A stretch of DNA of 64,000 bases from Corydoras sp. C115 (taxonomy: Eukaryota > Chordata > Actinopteri > Siluriformes > Callichthyidae). Both the position numbers and the translations under genes were made by a program. Location: NCBI GenBank assembly GCA_019802505.1, contig JAFMOC010000226.1:269001-333000 (forward strand), given 5' to 3'. Positions 51,984 to 55,722 of this stretch are shown here, one piece after another. Each line of letters begins with the position of its first letter. Positions within the stretch are counted from its first letter, which is position 1. The notes below the pieces were generated by a model. It was not told the origin of the DNA. It was given only the letters and a program-made list of their open reading frames with translations, and made no database searches.

Positions 51984-52642
51984 CCCGACGACTGTTAAGA
52001 TCAGAGGTCTGTTGTGCTCGGCTGAGCGTGCACAGCTGCAGTAAACAGTGAGTGATTACTAAGGGTGCAGGTGAGGTGTAATGGAGCGCTTTCACGCAAA
52101 CACACACACTCACTCACACACTCACTCACACACTCACTCACACACTCACTCACACACTCACACACACTCACACACACACTCACACACACGTTTACTTTCT
52201 CCACACTGCTACACAACAAAGCCGTGAGTCACAGAGTTTCAAAGCCGAGGGAAAGCAGAGGGATGTTGTAAAGGGGGAAAAGAAAAGACGCTGGTGTTTG
52301 TCCAGGAACCCGTTGGGTGTTGACAGCATGTAACAAGCCACAAAGCCGCGTTCCAACAGGAGGCGCTGGTCTAAGATTACGCTCGCTGAAGACTTTAGCA
52401 CATGCTCACTGCGTCCGCATCACCGGAGCCCGTGTGAGTGTTGAATGTCAGCCGAAAACAAAGACACTGCACGCTCCTCGCTGCAGAACATCGTTTCTCC
52501 AGCAAAGTTTACCATTTTAGAACAAACCGCAGTTTGGTAGGTTCTCCTCTTTAAGTGTAGCCGTTCTAATGATCATACATTCAACTTTGGGGTCCATCAT
52601 GTGACATCATGTTCTATTTTAAAGTGTGTTGTGTGTGTGTTC

Positions 52643-52715
<73 letters not shown>

Positions 52716-53078
52716 CGGCACGGTGGCTTAGTGGTTGGCATGTTCTCCTCTCAGCTCTAGGAATTCCCGGTTCGAATCCCCATCTGGGTGGAGTTTCCAT
52801 GTTCTCCCCGTGTCCATGTGGGTTTCCTCTGGGTTCTCCGGTTTCCTCCCACAATCCAAAAACATGGATCAAGGTCAATTGAGTTCTCCAAATTGCCCCA
52901 TATAGAGTGTGTCTGTTTGAGTGAGTGTGTGTCCAGTGATGGATTGGCGTCCTGTCCTGGGTGTATCTGCCCAGCGCCTGAAACGTTCTCCCCTGGATGG
53001 GCATGGGGAACCCCCCCGCGACCCTAATAAAGGATAAAGCGGAAGATAATGAATGAAAAAAATAAATTAATTAATAAA

Positions 53079-53177
<99 letters not shown>

Positions 53178-55447
53178 CACAATTTTAAATATTTATTTAA
53201 ATATTAATTTACATGTAAATGTATTTTTATATTAGCTGCTCAGTCATGTTTTGGGGAAACCCATAGTTTAACGTCTTTGTGCTGATATTCCTTCAAAAAG
53301 TTTAATACATAAACTGCTATTTGGTAGGTTCTCCTCTTCAATTGTACTCAGACTGTATTTATCGGTTCTAATGTCTGCAGTAATCTTTTATAAACACTAA
53401 GTCTCTAAGACGTCTTTATGATCTTCTGTTCTAACAGAATGTACCGAGCCGAGAAGCTGCCCAGCACAAACCTGGTGTTTCTGATCGCCGATGCCAAGAC
53501 CACCTGCCTGTCCTGCGACTCCAAACCTCTGAAACAAGCGGAGCAACCATGTATCCTTCACAACTCCAAAACCACGTTCCAGATCCTCTGCATAAACAGA
53601 CCCAAATACATAGAACATTCCAGCAAACACTTTACTCCTGTCTTTAAACCGTGAGGAGATCCTGTAGAACCCCTGGACCTCTCATGCTCAGGACTGTGGT
53701 CAAAATAAAAAAAATTATCAGTTTATATTTCATTTTTATACCTCTATCTTTAATTAAAACATTCATTATCATTAAAGGTGGCTTAGTGGTTAGCATGTTC
53801 GCCTCTCAGCGCTGGGAGTTTCCATGTCCTCCCCGTGTCCGCGTGGGTTTCCTCCCACAGTCCAAAAACATGGCTCAAGGTCAATAGAATTCTCCAAATT
53901 GCCCCATATAGAGTGTGTTTGTGTGAGTGAGTGTGTGTCCAGCGATAGATTGGCGTCCTGTCCTGGGTGTGTCTGCCCAGCGCCCGAAACGTTCTCCCCT
54001 GGATGGGCATGGGGAACCCCCACCCGCCCCCCTCCCCATGACCCTAGTAGGGGATAAAGCGTGAGATAATGGATGGATGGATTTTAAAGTGTCCTTGAGC
54101 CTTGAGTGCTCGCAGAGCCGCCGGTTCCGTGTTCCTGATGAAAAGCCCCTGATTCAGTTCCGTGTTTGTTGACGGAACGTTTCATGGTCTGAGTGAGCTG
54201 AACTGAAGCGGGGAAACAGAACCCCGCTGATGACTCAGGACGGTGTCTCATACTGCAGCGTAGCTCAGTGAATCAGACGTCTCGCGGTGCCGGGACACGT
54301 TGCCGGGACGTGGTGCTGAATTAATGTGTGTTAATCCTGAAGCTTGGAACCAGCCGTCGGTCCGGATCCCTGTGAGCTCGCCCAGAACCCGCGCTACAGG
54401 AAAGGGCCGGACGTTTGCTTCGACAACAACCCTGATGTAAGTTACGAGGATAAAAAAAAACGTCCCGTTTATCATCTGCTGTGTGGAACCCACCTTCACG
54501 TCATAACGAGTTTAATTACAACCTTTTTTTAATCTGAGTTCATTTTGCATTTGATTCTCTTTCTTTGTTCTGTTGTTCTCGATTGTTGGCATGCGCATCG
54601 TTCTCAGGACGAGCCTCTCTGCTCAATCAGTGCGTCTTCTCCCCTGACTTCAGCTTCACTCGTCACTCTCCTGTCGCTTCTGTTTTCCATTTCATGGTCA
54701 GTTTTGTATGTTCTCTCTCAACGCTGTGTTTATTCACATGATGATGTCACAAGCTGCATCGTCTTTCAATGAGACTGATTTCATGACGTCCCAACTTTTT
54801 AGAATTTAAACAAAAATTAAGCTGTGGCTCAGTGGATGGCATGTTCTCCTCTCAGCACTGGGGATTCCAGGTTTGAATCTGATTCTGGGTGGAGTTTCCA
54901 TGTTCTCCCCGCATCCGTGTGGGTTTCCTCCAGGTTCTCTGGTTTCCTCCCACAGTATTAAAAAACATGGATTTAAGGTACATTAAATTGCCCCATATAG
55001 AGTGATGTGTGTCTGTGTAAGTGTGTGCCCAGCGATGGATTGGCGCCCTGTCCTGGGTGTATCTGCCCCCCCCCCCCACGACGTTGGTAGAGGATAAAGC
55101 AGAAGGTAATGGATGAATATGCGCTGATGGGGGTCGATGTGGGTGTGAGGCTTAAAAAGAAGCTTAATTAGTTTTAGTTTATGTATTTTTTTTTCTTTAG
55201 TTGATGGAAAGCATTCGGGATTGTTATGTCGTCTTGCGTTTCTGAAAAACATGAAATTGAAATCATGTTAAACGCCGCGTCGTCTTCTGCGGTTGAAGGA
55301 AGTGGAACTTCTGATTTGCCCTCAGAGATTTCCACGAAAATACACAAAGGAAGTTCCAGATGTGTTTCCTCTCGTTTGACAGCTAGTGCAACTTTTGGTC
55401 GTGACAACATAAACTCCCCGTCAGTCATGCACACACTTCAAACGCAC

Positions 55448-55499
<52 letters not shown>

Positions 55500-55662
55500 G
55501 TAGTGTGCAGCGGACCACACAACTCTATAGAGCGACTCGTTTGCTTATGAAGAATGTACAAACACCGCGATCACGTTCCACACATATACTATAGTAATTA
55601 ACGTTGGGCTCCATGATGTGACCTATTTAAAGTTCTTCACCCACCTTAGAAAGAAAACAATG

Positions 55663-55722
<60 letters not shown>

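Larger units (their letters stand above)
49625..53437 (+). other. intron 31 of cacna2d1
   Basis: Contains two SINEs of the main family, one of another family (50701-50897), the TG-core array (51172-51980), a CACT array (52106-52188) and long (TA)n tracts. The stretches 49650-50160, 50900-51160 and 52200-52520 show nothing recognised. Confidence 0.8.

Noticed and set aside
51170..52051. Long CVCVCV frames, and similar IYIYIY or HTHTHT frames elsewhere
   Set aside because: Pure translations of TG, TA and CA microsatellites.
54343..54436. Earlier acceptor (TGAAG at 54338-54342) for exon 33
   Set aside because: It puts exon 33 in the wrong frame; only the acceptor at 54353 restores the conserved GPDPCE and RYRKGPD sequence.
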